The notes below the pieces were generated by a model. That model saw nothing but the letters and a program-made list of their open reading frames with translations. It had not been told where the DNA came from and did not search any database. DNA of 47,893 nt from Streptomyces sp. TSRI0107 (GTDB lineage: Bacteria; Actinomycetota; Actinomycetes; Streptomycetales; Streptomycetaceae). This document shows positions 7,197 through 15,769 of this stretch, piece after piece. Every line of letters starts with the position of its first letter. The first letter of the stretch is position 1. The translations under genes were made by a program, and so were the position numbers. The stretch is taken from assembly GCF_001905845.1 (NCBI RefSeq), contig NZ_LIVZ01000023.1, positions 1 to 47,893 of the forward strand, given 5' to 3'.

Positions 7197-8282
7197 TCAC
7201 GCGACCACCGCGGCCCGCACGCACAGCACGTCCGGCAGGTGGTGGGCCAACTGCCGCCAGCTGTCGCCGTCGTCGGCCGACGCGTACACCTCGCCGTTGC
7301 GGTTGCCGAAGTAGACGCCCGCGGGGTCGGCGTCGTCCGTGCACATCGCGTCGCGCAGCACGGTGCCGTAGTGGTCCTCCTGCGGCAGGCCCGCCGCCAG
7401 CGGTTCCCAGGTCCGGCCCGCGTCCGCGGTGCGGAACACCCGGCAGCGCCGCCCGGCGGGCACGCGGTCGGAGTCCGCGGTGATCGGGAACACGTACGCC
7501 GTGTCCCCGCGGCGCGGATGGGTCGTGACGGCGAAACCGAACGTGGACGGCAGGCCCTCGCCGATGTCGGTCCAGTGGGCGCCCGCGTCGTCGCTGCGGT
7601 ACACCCCCCAGTGGTTCTGCAGATACAGCCGGTCCGGGTCGGCCGCGTCCCGGGCGACCTTGTGCACGCACTGGCCGAACTCCGGGTTCGGGTCGGGCAG
7701 GAACACCGCGGACACACCGGAGTTGGACGGGACCCAGCTGGCTCCGCCGTCGGTGGTGCGGAACACCCCGGCCGTCGACACGGCGACCGTCACGGACTTC
7801 GGATCGCGCTGGTCGGTCAGCACGGTGTGCAGGCCCTCCCCGCCGCCGCCCGGCACCCATTGGGAACGGGTGGGGTGCTCCCAAAGGGGCCGCACCAGGG
7901 TGAAGCTCTCCCCGCGGTCCTCCGAGCGGTACAGCGCCGCCGGTTCGGTGCCCGCGTAGACCACGTCCGCCTCGGCGGCCGACGGGTGCAGCTGCCACAC
8001 CCGCTCCAGCGAGGCCTCCGTGTCCTGCGGGAACTTGACGGCGGGCCGTGACGGCTCGGTCCAGGTGTGGCCGAGGTCGTCGGAGTGGAACACGGACGGT
8101 CCCCAGTGCGCGCTGTCGCCCCCGGCCAGCAGGCGCGGTGTGGGCCCACGGGTGTCGATGGCGACCGAGTACACGGCCTGCGCGTTGAAGTAGGGACTCT
8201 CGTCGAACTCCCACACGCCACCTCGCCGGCGCCCGATGAACAGGCCTTTGCGCGTGCCCACGGCGAGCAGTACGTCGGTCAT
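7197..8282 (-). CDS. BNR/sialidase-like beta-propeller protein
   Basis: A 361-residue protein built from repeated BNR/Asp-box units, for example SDDLGHTWTEP, SEDRGESF, TTDGGASW, SDDAGAHW, TADAGRTWEP and SADDGDSW. These Ser/x-Asp-x-Gly-x-x-Trp turns are the hallmark of sialidase-type and Ycf48/VPS10-type propellers. There is no signal peptide, and the arginine triad of true sialidases is not obvious, so a glycosidase role is not claimed. ATG at 8282 is chosen because a strong GGAGGTGATC lies just upstream and the N-terminus then reads MTDVLLAVGTRKGLF; a longer in-frame start at 8339 lacks this support. Confidence 0.83.
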   Translation of the reverse strand: MTDVLLAVGTRKGLFIGRRRGGVWEFDESPYFNAQAVYSVAIDTRGPTPRLLAGGDSAHWGPSVFHSDDLGHTWTEPSRPAVKFPQDTEASLERVWQLHPSAAEADVVYAGTEPAALYRSEDRGESFTLVRPLWEHPTRSQWVPGGGGEGLHTVLTDQRDPKSVTVAVSTAGVFRTTDGGASWVPSNSGVSAVFLPDPNPEFGQCVHKVARDAADPDRLYLQNHWGVYRSDDAGAHWTDIGEGLPSTFGFAVTTHPRRGDTAYVFPITADSDRVPAGRRCRVFRTADAGRTWEPLAAGLPQEDHYGTVLRDAMCTDDADPAGVYFGNRNGEVYASADDGDSWRQLAHHLPDVLCVRAAVVA

Positions 8283-8431
8283 GCCGATCACCTCCGCGAC
8301 ATCTTCGTCCCAGACATCGGCAAGTCTGCACCCCACCACTGACAGTCACCTCTCAGGACGCCGTCGCAGCAGGTCAGAGCCGTGTCGGCGACGGACGGCG
8401 ACCTGTCCGGGCACCGCCCGGGAACGCCCGC

Positions 8432-10437
8432 CTACGCCTCCGCCACCACCCGGCACACCCGCAGCAGCGCCTCGTCCGCCGGCACGTCATGGCTGCCGCG
8501 CCCGTCCGGCCGGGCCGTGTGCCGGCGGCGGGTGGCGAGTTCCGTCTCGGCCAGGTCCCGCAGCGGCGCGGCGGCGTCGGCGAGCGCGGCGAGGCAGTCG
8601 GCGATCGGCTGGCGGGTCCAGGGGTTCTCCGCCCAGGCGGCGCGCAGGAGCGGCGCGACGGAGCCGACATCCCCGGTGATCCGCGAGAGGGCGCACGCGG
8701 CGGCCGTCCGGTCCCACAGCCGCTCGGACCCGGCCAGGCGCCGCAGCGCGGGCACCGCCGGACGTGCCTCGGGCCCCAGCAGCTCCAGCACCCGCGCGGC
8801 CGTACGGCCCTCCCGTTCCAGCTCGCCGAGCAGCACCGGCAGGACCGCGTCGGCGTCCCGCGCCACCGCCCACCACGCCTCCGCGGCCGCCACCGCGTAC
8901 CCGGAGCGCAGCAGCCGCCGTACCACCGGCAGGGACTCGCGCGCGGCCGGACCGAACGCGGCGAGCGTCCGGAGCGCGAGCGGGACGAGCGTGTCGGCGG
9001 AGGGGTGCGAGCCGTCGGCCGGCCGCCGCAGGATCCGCAGCACCCTCGGGAGCGCTTCCGTGTCGCCCAGTGCGCCGAGCGCCGACAGCAGCCAGTGGAT
9101 CCGGGTGCCCGCCTCCGGCGAGTCGAGCGGTGCCTCTTCGAGGTGGTGCCGCAGCGCCGGGGCGAGCGGGGCCGCGGCCGGTCCCAGGTGGACGACCGCC
9201 GCTGCCGCGTCGTCCGGCACGACCGGGCCCGCCAGCACCTCGGCGAGCACCGGCACGGACCGCGCGTCCCCGATCCGGGCCAGGGCCTTCAGCGGGCGGC
9301 CCAGACTCGGCGGGCCGTGCTCCCACCGGCGTGTCCACAGGTCGGGGCGCGAGGCGACCAGCGCGGCGAGGGAGTCGGCGGCCGGGGCGGCCAGGCTGAA
9401 AAGGTCCTCGAGCACGGCCACCGCGGCGTCCCGCAACCGGTCGTGCTCCTCGCCGAGTTGCTCCCCGATCAGGGCGACGGGGCGGGCGTAGTCGGCCCGC
9501 CAGGTGTGGAACAGGCCCGGTGCCATCCATACCGCGTTGCACCGGTCGACGGGGTCGGGGCCGGTCAGCTGCCCGCAGAGCAGGGCGATCCGGTCGTCCA
9601 CGCGGTCGTCGAGGGCGCCGTGCAGGGTGCGCAGCAGCCGGGCGCCCTCCTCGTCCGAGGGCCGCAGCCGCCGCAGCCGGCCGACCAGGGTGTCGGTGTG
9701 CGGGTGGCTCGGCCGGTCCGGCCGCCGGGGCCGCCGCTCGGACCGCTCCCGCAGCAGTCCTACGACGGTGGGCGCGAGGTCGGCCGGCAGCCGGTCGGGC
9801 GCGCTCGCGGCGAGCTGGCCGAGCGCCGCGAGCCGCAGCCCGGGGCCGTACGGCGGTGCGCTCTGCGCGGCCAGCAGGGCCACGGCGTCGGCGGCGTGCG
9901 CCGGGTGCATGCGGGCGAAGCGGCCGAGGGCCTCGGTGAGCGCGATGAGGACCCGGTCGTCCCGCTCGACCGTGATCCGCTCGCGCACCAGGGCCAGCAC
10001 CCGGTCCGGCTCGTCCAGGAAACGGACGAGCGCCCCGGCGGCCGCCCGCCGCACTCCCGGGTCCGCGTCCCCGGCGAGCCGCGTGAAGGTGTCGGCGCCC
10101 GCCCGCACGGCCGCCCCGGCTGCCGCGCGGAGGCCGTCGGCCCCGCCCTCGCCCTCCTCCTCGCCGTGCCCGCCGATGCTGACCAGCAGCTCGACGAGGC
10201 CGCCCCGGTCCGCCACCTCCGCGCGGCCGGCCAGCCTGGCAGGAACGGCACGCAGGCCAGCGTCGAGTCGTACACGTCGCCCTGGTGGTGCACCGCCCCG
10301 TACATCCCGTCGAGCGCCGTCTCCCGCTCGGCGGGGTCCGCGGAGGCGAGTCCCCGGAGCAGTCCGGGCACGTCCTCCGCGCTGCCGTACGCATGCCGCA
10401 GCGAGGCCCAGTCGACCTCGTCGATCCCCGTGAACAC
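8432..10437 (-). pseudogene. HEAT/PBS-lyase-like repeat protein, disrupted by a frameshift
   Basis: Reading from GTG at 10437 (good GGGGAGG ribosome binding site 5 bp upstream), the frame gives VFTGIDEVDWASLRHAYGS...YDSTLACVPFL to about 10243. Homologous sequence then continues only in another frame (LAGRAEVADRGGLVELL...) to the stop at 8432. One base is missing, or two extra, within about 10236-10243. Downstream, about ten HEAT-type helical repeats (for example ARSVPVLAEVLAGP, TEALPRVLRILRR, ARPAVPALRRLAGSERLW) are intact with normal codon bias, so the damage is recent or a sequencing error. Such scaffolds bind proteins; no enzymatic motif is seen. Intact length would be about 668 residues. 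Confidence 0.75.
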
Positions 10438-10552
10438 GCCGTCCTCCCCACGCCCGGTGCCCCACCGCTCGTGAGTCTGCACCACGGCACCGACAACGAG
10501 GCGGAATCGACCGGCGACTGTGAGCCAACCTCGGCGTGCCCGCGCGGAGCGG

Positions 10553-12274
10553 TCAGCCGCCGCCGGGAAGCGCCCGCTCGAGGATCGCGTCGAGGTCGGC
10601 CGAATCGGGCAGCGTGCCGAACGAGTGCCCCCAGTCACCGCCCAGCCGCGTGGCGCAGAACGCGTCCGCGACGGCGGGCGGGGCGAACCGGACCAGCAGG
10701 GAGGCCTGCAGGGCGAGGGCCATGTGCTCCACCAGCCTGCGGGCACCGACGGGCGACGCCTCGGCGAGGCCGTCCTTGAGCCGGGTCACCGCCGCGTCCA
10801 GTCGCGCGTCGGCTCCGCGCGCGAGGTCGAGTTCGTCGAACAGGGCCTCCGCGACGGCGGGTTCCCGGCCCAGCGCGCGCAGCACGTCGAGGGCGTTGAC
10901 GTTCCCGGAGCCCTCCCAGATCGACAGCAGCGGGGCCTCGCGGTAGTGCCGGGGCATCCCGGACTCCTCCACGTAGCCGTTGCCGCCCAGGCACTCCAGC
11001 GCCTCCGCGGTGAACGCCGGACCCCGCTTGGTGACCCAGTACTTGCCGACGGCGGTGGCGATGCGGCGCAGCGCCCGTTCCCCGGCGTCCCCGCGCACGG
11101 CCCGGTCGGCGGCGCCCGCGAGCCGCAGCGTCAGGGTCGTCGCCGCCTCCGACTCCAGGGCGAGGTCGGCGAGCACGTTGCGCATCAGCGGCTGGTCGAG
11201 CAGCCGCGCCCCGAACGCGCCGCGGTGCCGCGCATGGTGCCCCGCCTCCACCAGGGTCTTGCGCATCAGCGTGGCCGAGGCCATCACACAGTCCAGGCGG
11301 GTGCAGTTGACCATCTCGATGATGGTCTTGACGCCCTGCCCCTCGGGGCCGACCAGCCAGGCGACGGTCCCGTCGAACTCCGGCTCGGAGGACGCGTTGG
11401 AGCGGTTGCCGAGCTTCTCCTTGAGCCGCTGGATGCGGAAGGCGTTGCGGGTGCCGTCGGGCAGCACGCGCGGGACGAGGAAACAGGACAGGCCCTCGGG
11501 AGCCTGCGCCAGCACCAGGAACACGTCGCACATCGGCGCCGACGTGAACCACTTGTGCCCGCGCAGCGTGTAGACGCCGGGCTCGGCGGTGGGCGTGGCG
11601 GTGGTGGTGTTGGTCCGGACGTCGGAGCCGCCCTGCTTCTCGGTCATCCCCATCCCGGCCAGCAGCCCGCGCTTCTCCGCCGGGATCCGCAGGCCGGGGT
11701 CGTACTCCCGGCTGGTCAGCAGCGGCTCGTACACCTCGGCCAGCTCGGGGGTGCGGCGCAGCGCGGGGACGGCCGCGTACGTCATGGAGGTGGGGCAGCC
11801 GTGTCCGGCCTCCGCGTGGCCCCACACCAGGCCGCCCGCCGTGCGGGCGACGTGGGCGCCGGGCCGGTCGTCCGCCCAGGGCGCCCCGGCCAGCCCCTCG
11901 GTGACGGCCACCTCCATCAGGTGGTGCCAGGCGGGATGGAAGTCGACCTCGTCGACGCGATGGCCGTACCGGTCGTGGGTGCGCAGCACCGGTTCGTGCC
12001 GGTTGGCCAGGTCGCCCCACTCCTGGGCCTGTTCGCTCCCGGCCCGCAGGCCGAGCCGCCGGAGATCCGCCTCGGCCCATCCGGCGCCCTCCCGGCGCAG
12101 GCCCTCCAGGAGGGCGGCGTCCTCCGAGGCGTCGTACGGCGTGAGCGGTGGCGGCTGATTCGTGACGGTGTGCGTGGTGGCGGTCTGCGCGGTCACGGTC
12201 TGCGCGGTCACGGTCTGCGCGGTGACGCTCTGCGTGGTGGCGTCCTGCTGTGGCTGGGCGACTGTCGAGGTCAT
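10553..12274 (-). CDS. Acyl-CoA dehydrogenase family flavoprotein, AidB-like
   Basis: A 573-residue FAD enzyme. After a repeat-rich Thr/Gln/Val tail (residues 1-40) come an N-terminal helical domain, a middle beta domain with MTEKQGGSDVRTN (FAD and substrate binding) and KWFTSAPMCDVFLV, then a C-terminal helical domain with CLGGNGYVEESGMPRHYRE and WEGSGNVNALDVLRAL. These signatures and the length match the AidB subgroup (alkylation-response-linked, isovaleryl-CoA-dehydrogenase-like) rather than short fatty-acid dehydrogenases. ATG at 12274 is close to an operator-like inverted repeat shared with the divergent PaaX regulator. No clear Shine-Dalgarno precedes it. The physiological substrate is unknown. 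Confidence 0.85.
   Translation of the reverse strand: MTSTVAQPQQDATTQSVTAQTVTAQTVTAQTATTHTVTNQPPPLTPYDASEDAALLEGLRREGAGWAEADLRRLGLRAGSEQAQEWGDLANRHEPVLRTHDRYGHRVDEVDFHPAWHHLMEVAVTEGLAGAPWADDRPGAHVARTAGGLVWGHAEAGHGCPTSMTYAAVPALRRTPELAEVYEPLLTSREYDPGLRIPAEKRGLLAGMGMTEKQGGSDVRTNTTTATPTAEPGVYTLRGHKWFTSAPMCDVFLVLAQAPEGLSCFLVPRVLPDGTRNAFRIQRLKEKLGNRSNASSEPEFDGTVAWLVGPEGQGVKTIIEMVNCTRLDCVMASATLMRKTLVEAGHHARHRGAFGARLLDQPLMRNVLADLALESEAATTLTLRLAGAADRAVRGDAGERALRRIATAVGKYWVTKRGPAFTAEALECLGGNGYVEESGMPRHYREAPLLSIWEGSGNVNALDVLRALGREPAVAEALFDELDLARGADARLDAAVTRLKDGLAEASPVGARRLVEHMALALQASLLVRFAPPAVADAFCATRLGGDWGHSFGTLPDSADLDAILERALPGGG
12183..12242. repeat. Four 15-bp in-frame tandem repeats
   Basis: Units start at 12183, 12198, 12213 and 12228, based on GTCTGCGCGGTCACG on the + strand; the first two are identical and the later ones carry substitutions. 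They encode repeated Val-Thr-Ala-Gln-Thr units in the N-terminal tail of the acyl-CoA dehydrogenase. The number of units could vary between strains without breaking the frame. Confidence 0.8.
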
Positions 12275-12277
12275 ACC

Positions 12278-12323
12278 CGAGTGTTGCACTCTCGCTTCGA
12301 CCGCAGCAATAGTGCAACACGCG
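12278..12323. promoter_or_regulatory. Inverted-repeat operator between the acyl-CoA dehydrogenase and paaX-type genes
   Basis: GTGTTGCACT (12281-12290) and its exact complement AGTGCAACAC (12311-12320) form a 10-bp inverted repeat separated by 20 bp; it extends to 12 of 13 matches at 12278-12290 and 12311-12323. Half-sites are 30 bp apart, about three helical turns on one DNA face. A TAGAGT -10-like box for the rightward gene is at 12335-12340. The likely ligand is the adjacent PaaX-family protein. Confidence 0.7.
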
Positions 12324-12348
12324 AAGTCGCGCCATAGAGTACGGCTCC

Positions 12349-13089
12349 ATGCCGACGAACGAACTCGACCTGCGCCCGCTCTCCGCGCGGTCGGTCGTCC
12401 TGAGCCTGCTGCTCGGCGCCCACCCGCCGGAGCTGTCCGGTAAGGACCTGGCACGCGCGGTCGCCCCGTTCGGCGTCGGCGGCTCCACGCTGCGCGCCGC
12501 GCTCAGCCGGATGACGGCCGCCGGCGATCTGCGCCGCACCCCGACCGGCTACCGCATCGGCGACCGGCTGCTGGCCCGCCAGCGCCGCCAGGACGACGCC
12601 GTGCGGCCGCGCACGCGCGCGTGGGACGGCGACTGGGAGATGGTCGTGGTCACGGCGACCGGTCGCGGCCCCGCCGAACGCGTGGAGCTGCGCACCCGGC
12701 TCGCCGCCCTCCGCCTGGCCGAGCGGCGCGAAGGGGTCTGGCTGCGCCCCGCCAACCTGAGCCGGCCGCTGCCGGACGACCTGGACCCGGTGGCCGAGCG
12801 CTACACGGTCCGCCCCGCGCGGCCGGCCGCCGAACTGGCGGCGGACCTGTGGCCGCTGGACGGCTGGGCCGGCACCGCGCGGGCCCTGCTCGACCATGTC
12901 GCCCGGGCGGAGGGACCGGCCGACCGGCTCACCGCGTTCGCGGCCGTCGTCCGGCATCTGCTGGCGGACCCCGTCCTGCCCGAGGCGCTGCTGCCCGCCG
13001 AGTGGCCGGGCGCGCGGCTGCGGGCGGCCTACGCGGACTACCAGGGCGAGCTGGCGGCGCGGGTCCACGCGCGCGTGGATAGCCACTGA
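12349..13089 (+). CDS. PaaX-family transcriptional regulator
   Basis: A 246-residue PaaX-like repressor. It has an N-terminal winged helix (SARSVVLSLLLGAHPPELSGKDLARAVAPFGVGGSTLRAALSRM, residues about 13-56), a central domain with WDGDWEMVVV (about 86-95, the family's W-D-G-x-W motif) and a C-terminal all-helical PaaX_C part. PaaX proteins respond to CoA thioesters such as phenylacetyl-CoA. Pairing with a divergent acyl-CoA dehydrogenase suggests the ligand is that enzyme's acyl-CoA. ATG at 12349 lies 8 bp after a TAGAGT box with no Shine-Dalgarno, so the mRNA may be leaderless. The long inverted repeat lies across its promoter. Confidence 0.88.
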   Translation: MPTNELDLRPLSARSVVLSLLLGAHPPELSGKDLARAVAPFGVGGSTLRAALSRMTAAGDLRRTPTGYRIGDRLLARQRRQDDAVRPRTRAWDGDWEMVVVTATGRGPAERVELRTRLAALRLAERREGVWLRPANLSRPLPDDLDPVAERYTVRPARPAAELAADLWPLDGWAGTARALLDHVARAEGPADRLTAFAAVVRHLLADPVLPEALLPAEWPGARLRAAYADYQGELAARVHARVDSH

Positions 13090-13108
13090 CGGGCGGCGCA
13101 CGACGCGA

Positions 13109-13147
13109 CGGCCGTACGAAGCGCCGTGCGGGCACTTCGTACGGCCG
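13109..13147. terminator. Bidirectional hairpin terminator
   Basis: 13109-13121 pairs perfectly over 13 bp with 13135-13147, with a 13-nt loop. It lies between the ends of the convergent PaaX-type and pectate lyase genes and can end both. Confidence 0.8.
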
Positions 13148-13173
13148 GGGGCACCGGGGCGGTGCGGGGCGGG

Positions 13174-13974
13174 CTACTTGTAGGTGATGTCGGACGACGA
13201 GTACTTGCAGTAGGTGCCGTCCGGGCCGGAGCCGTTGCTGGTCGGCTCGTCACCGTCGTCGTTGCCGATGTACTTCTGGCACGGGACGATCTTCTTGCCG
13301 GTGTCGCCGACGATGGTGATGCCCCGGAGGGTCGCGCTGTCGCCGTAGTTGGTGTTGATGCCGACGAGCCGGCCGCCCTTGTAGGTGGCCTCGATCGTGT
13401 TGAGGTTGATCGTCCGCTTGTACTGGCTTGAGCAGTTGCCGCAGGAGCGGACGAAGGTGCCGAAGTTCTTCACCGCGAAGTTCGAGATGTTCAGCGTTCC
13501 GGCGCCGTTGAACTGGAACACCTTGTCGCTGGCTTCCTTCGCGCCGCCGCCCGAGATGGTGTAGACGTTCGACGACGAGGAGCCCTTGAACGTGGCGGCG
13601 TCCTCGCCGACGTCCTCCCACCAGACGTTCTGCAGCGTGCAGCTGCCCTCGCAGTGGATGCCGTCCGCGGCGGGTGCGCCGATGATGACGTTCTTCAGGA
13701 CGGTGCCGGCGGCCAGCTTCAGGATCGGCCCCTGGTCCTCGTCCTGGCCGCCGCTGCCGAGGTTGCCGCTGCCGTACAGGCGCTGCATCCCGTAGTCCTT
13801 GGTGCCGGACAGGGAGATGGTCGAGGAGACCGCCTGGCTGCCGTTCGGGGTGGGCCAGGTCGCGGCGTTCGCCGACGGTGCGGTAGTCATGAGCATGCCA
13901 ACGGACACGCCGAGCGCGGCCAGCGCTCCGGTCAGCGCGCGTCGGCGGCTGTGCGTGTGGGGGTGTGTACGCAT
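13174..13974 (-). CDS. Secreted pectate lyase, polysaccharide lyase family 3
   Basis: A 266-residue secreted enzyme that cleaves polygalacturonate by beta-elimination. It starts with an arginine-rich n-region, a hydrophobic core (ALTGALAALGVSVGMLMTTAP) and an SANAA cleavage site near residue 38; the RR pair makes Tat export possible. The mature protein has the PL3 parallel beta-helix pattern: LKNVIIGAPAADGIHCEGSC, LQNVWWEDVGEDAATFKG, FVRSCGNCSSQYKR and GGRLVGINTNYGD, with conserved aspartate, lysine and arginine positions of the family. GAAGGGA precedes the ATG at 13974. It is divergent from a CBM2-containing esterase, forming a plant cell-wall degradation pair. Confidence 0.9.
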   Translation of the reverse strand: MRTHPHTHSRRRALTGALAALGVSVGMLMTTAPSANAATWPTPNGSQAVSSTISLSGTKDYGMQRLYGSGNLGSGGQDEDQGPILKLAAGTVLKNVIIGAPAADGIHCEGSCTLQNVWWEDVGEDAATFKGSSSSNVYTISGGGAKEASDKVFQFNGAGTLNISNFAVKNFGTFVRSCGNCSSQYKRTINLNTIEATYKGGRLVGINTNYGDSATLRGITIVGDTGKKIVPCQKYIGNDDGDEPTSNGSGPDGTYCKYSSSDITYK

Positions 13975-14228
13975 GCGGGTGCGTCCCTTCGGATGCGTTA
14001 GGGGATTCTCTCTGTTCCTGTCTGTGAACGTTGTTTCGCCTGTTGAACAGCCTTGCTTGCCTGTGCGACCTTTTCCAGCCCTTGGGGACGCCGGTCGGTC
14101 ACACTGTTGAACGGACCGTAGAGGGCAAGCGCTTTCTGGTCAACGCTTCGCGCAGAACACATTCGGCCACTCCCGTGCCGCTCGGGACCGATGGTGAACG
14201 GCGGAGCGGTTGCCCCCGTGTGATGGTG

Positions 14229-14242
14229 TGGGAGCGCTTCCA
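14229..14242. promoter_or_regulatory. CebR-type operator
   Basis: TGGGAGCGCTTCCA matches the Streptomyces CebR box TGGGAGCGCTCCCA at 13 of 14 positions and is itself nearly palindromic. It lies 60 bp upstream of the CBM2-esterase start, in the 328-bp gap with the pectate lyase. Cellobiose and cellotriose release CebR from such sites. A second LacI-like core, AAGCGCTT, is at 14127-14134. Confidence 0.72.
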
Positions 14243-14302
14243 CGCTTGGGCGGTGCTCCCTTCACCGACGATCCCGAGCCGCGAACAGGAAGGGACGACC
14301 AC

Positions 14303-15631
14303 GTGTCCGCCACCCCCGGCACTACCGTCAGAAGACCCCTGCGTCCGGTACTCGTGGCGCTCTACGGAGCGCTCGTACCGCTGCTCGCCGCGCTGCTCCT
14401 CGCCGCGCCCCCGGCCGCCGCCCGCACCGACGCCGTCGCCGACGTGCCGTACGCGACCCTCACCGAGGTCACCGACTTCGGCAGCAACCCGAGCAACCTC
14501 CAGATGTACCTGTACGTCCCCGAGAGCGTCACCCCGAACCCGGCGGTCCTGGTGGCCGTGCACTACTGCACCGGCTCCGGGCCGGCCATGTACAACGGCA
14601 CCGAATACGCCTCGCTCGCCGACCGCTACGGCTTCGTCGTCGTCTACCCGTCGGTCACCCGCGCCAGCAAGTGCTTCGACGTCTCCTCGCCGCAGGCCCT
14701 GCGGCGAGGCGGCGGCAGCGACCCGGCCGGCATCAAGTCGATGGTCGACTGGGTCCTCGGCACCTACGACGCCGACCCGAAGCGGGTGTTCGCCACCGGC
14801 ATCTCCTCCGGCGCGATGATGACCAACGTCCTGCTGGGCGTCTACCCGGACGTCTTCGCCGCCGGCGCCGCCTTCGCCGGGGTCCCCTTCGGCTGCTTCG
14901 CCACCACCGACGGCTCCGAGTGGAACAGCGCCTGCGCGAACGGCACCGTGACCCGCACCCCGCAGCAGTGGGGCGACCTGGTCCGCGGCGCCCACCCGGG
15001 CTACAGCGGCCCCCGGCCCCGCATGCAGCTGTGGCACGGCACCGAGGACGACGTGCTGCGCTACCCCAACTTCGGCGAGGAGATCGACCAGTGGACGAAC
15101 GTCCTGGGCGTGAGCCGCACCCCGGCGTCCACCGACACCCCCGCCACCGGCTGGACCCGCACCCGCTACGGCGGCACCGGTGACCAGGCCCCCGTCGAGG
15201 CGATCAGCCTCCAGGGCGTCGGGCACAACCTGTACTCCTACGGCACCATGGGCGCCCGCGTCCTCACCTTCTTCGGCCTCGACGGCTCCGGCCCCGCCCC
15301 GCAGCCCCAGCCGGCCGGCTGCAAGGTGACCGCCACGACCAGCGCCTGGAGCACCGGACTCACCGGCTCCGTGACGATCACCAACACCGGGACGACCGCG
15401 GTCAACGGGTGGAAGCTGGGCTTCACCCTGCCCGGCGGCCAGACCATCACCAACGGCTGGGGCGCCACCTACACACCGGCGTCCGGCGCGGTGACGGCGA
15501 CGAACGCGGCCTACAACGGCACGATCGCGCCGAACGGCAGCGTCACCATCGGCTACCAGGCGAACCACGGCGGCGACAGCGCGGCCCCGAAAACCTTCAC
15601 GCTCAACGGGACCGCTTGCGCGAGCGCCTGA
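14303..15631 (+). CDS. Secreted CE1-type esterase (PHB-depolymerase/acetylxylan or feruloyl esterase fold) with CBM2
   Basis: A 442-residue secreted esterase. A signal peptide (about residues 1-40, hydrophobic LVALYGALVPLLAALLLAAPPAAA) leads into an alpha/beta-hydrolase domain: LVAVHYCTGSG (oxyanion region), nucleophile elbow GISSG at residues 166-170 with Ser168, WHGTEDDVLRYPN for the acid and GVGHNLYSYG for the histidine. A proline linker (about 330-339) joins a CBM2 cellulose-binding domain from Cys340 to Cys439, with three exposed-type tryptophans (WSTGL, GWKLGF, GWGATY). It likely deacetylates or deferuloylates xylan while bound to cellulose. GTG at 14303 follows AGGAAGGGA; the CebR-like box suggests cello-oligosaccharide induction. 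Confidence 0.88.
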   Translation: MSATPGTTVRRPLRPVLVALYGALVPLLAALLLAAPPAAARTDAVADVPYATLTEVTDFGSNPSNLQMYLYVPESVTPNPAVLVAVHYCTGSGPAMYNGTEYASLADRYGFVVVYPSVTRASKCFDVSSPQALRRGGGSDPAGIKSMVDWVLGTYDADPKRVFATGISSGAMMTNVLLGVYPDVFAAGAAFAGVPFGCFATTDGSEWNSACANGTVTRTPQQWGDLVRGAHPGYSGPRPRMQLWHGTEDDVLRYPNFGEEIDQWTNVLGVSRTPASTDTPATGWTRTRYGGTGDQAPVEAISLQGVGHNLYSYGTMGARVLTFFGLDGSGPAPQPQPAGCKVTATTSAWSTGLTGSVTITNTGTTAVNGWKLGFTLPGGQTITNGWGATYTPASGAVTATNAAYNGTIAPNGSVTIGYQANHGGDSAAPKTFTLNGTACASA

Positions 15632-15647
15632 TTCACGGGCGTGGCAC

Positions 15648-15677
15648 AGTGGCCGGGAGGCGGTGTCCCCGGCCACT
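15648..15677 (+). terminator. 10-bp hairpin with T-rich tail
   Basis: 15648-15657 pairs perfectly with 15668-15677 around a 10-nt loop, 16 bp after the esterase stop, and is followed by CGTGTTTCCCCC. It separates the esterase from the next gene. Confidence 0.75.
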
Positions 15678-15769
15678 CGTGTTTCCCCCGCTCCCCATGG
15701 GTGACTAGGAGTTTCGCGGGAACTCGGGCCCGTGCACCGAACCCATCTTTCAGGGAGGCGGGGAGCGTC

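Noticed and set aside
7197..8282. Calling the BNR-repeat protein a true sialidase
   Set aside because: Asp-box repeats are present, but the arginine triad, signal peptide and FRIP-type motif of sialidases are not evident.
10225..10250. Programmed -1 frameshifting in the HEAT-repeat gene
   Set aside because: No slippery heptamer or downstream pseudoknot-like structure is evident at the junction; mutation or sequencing error is simpler.
13109..13147. Hairpin considered as a regulatory site for the PaaX protein
   Set aside because: It lies between convergent gene ends, so a bidirectional terminator explains it better.
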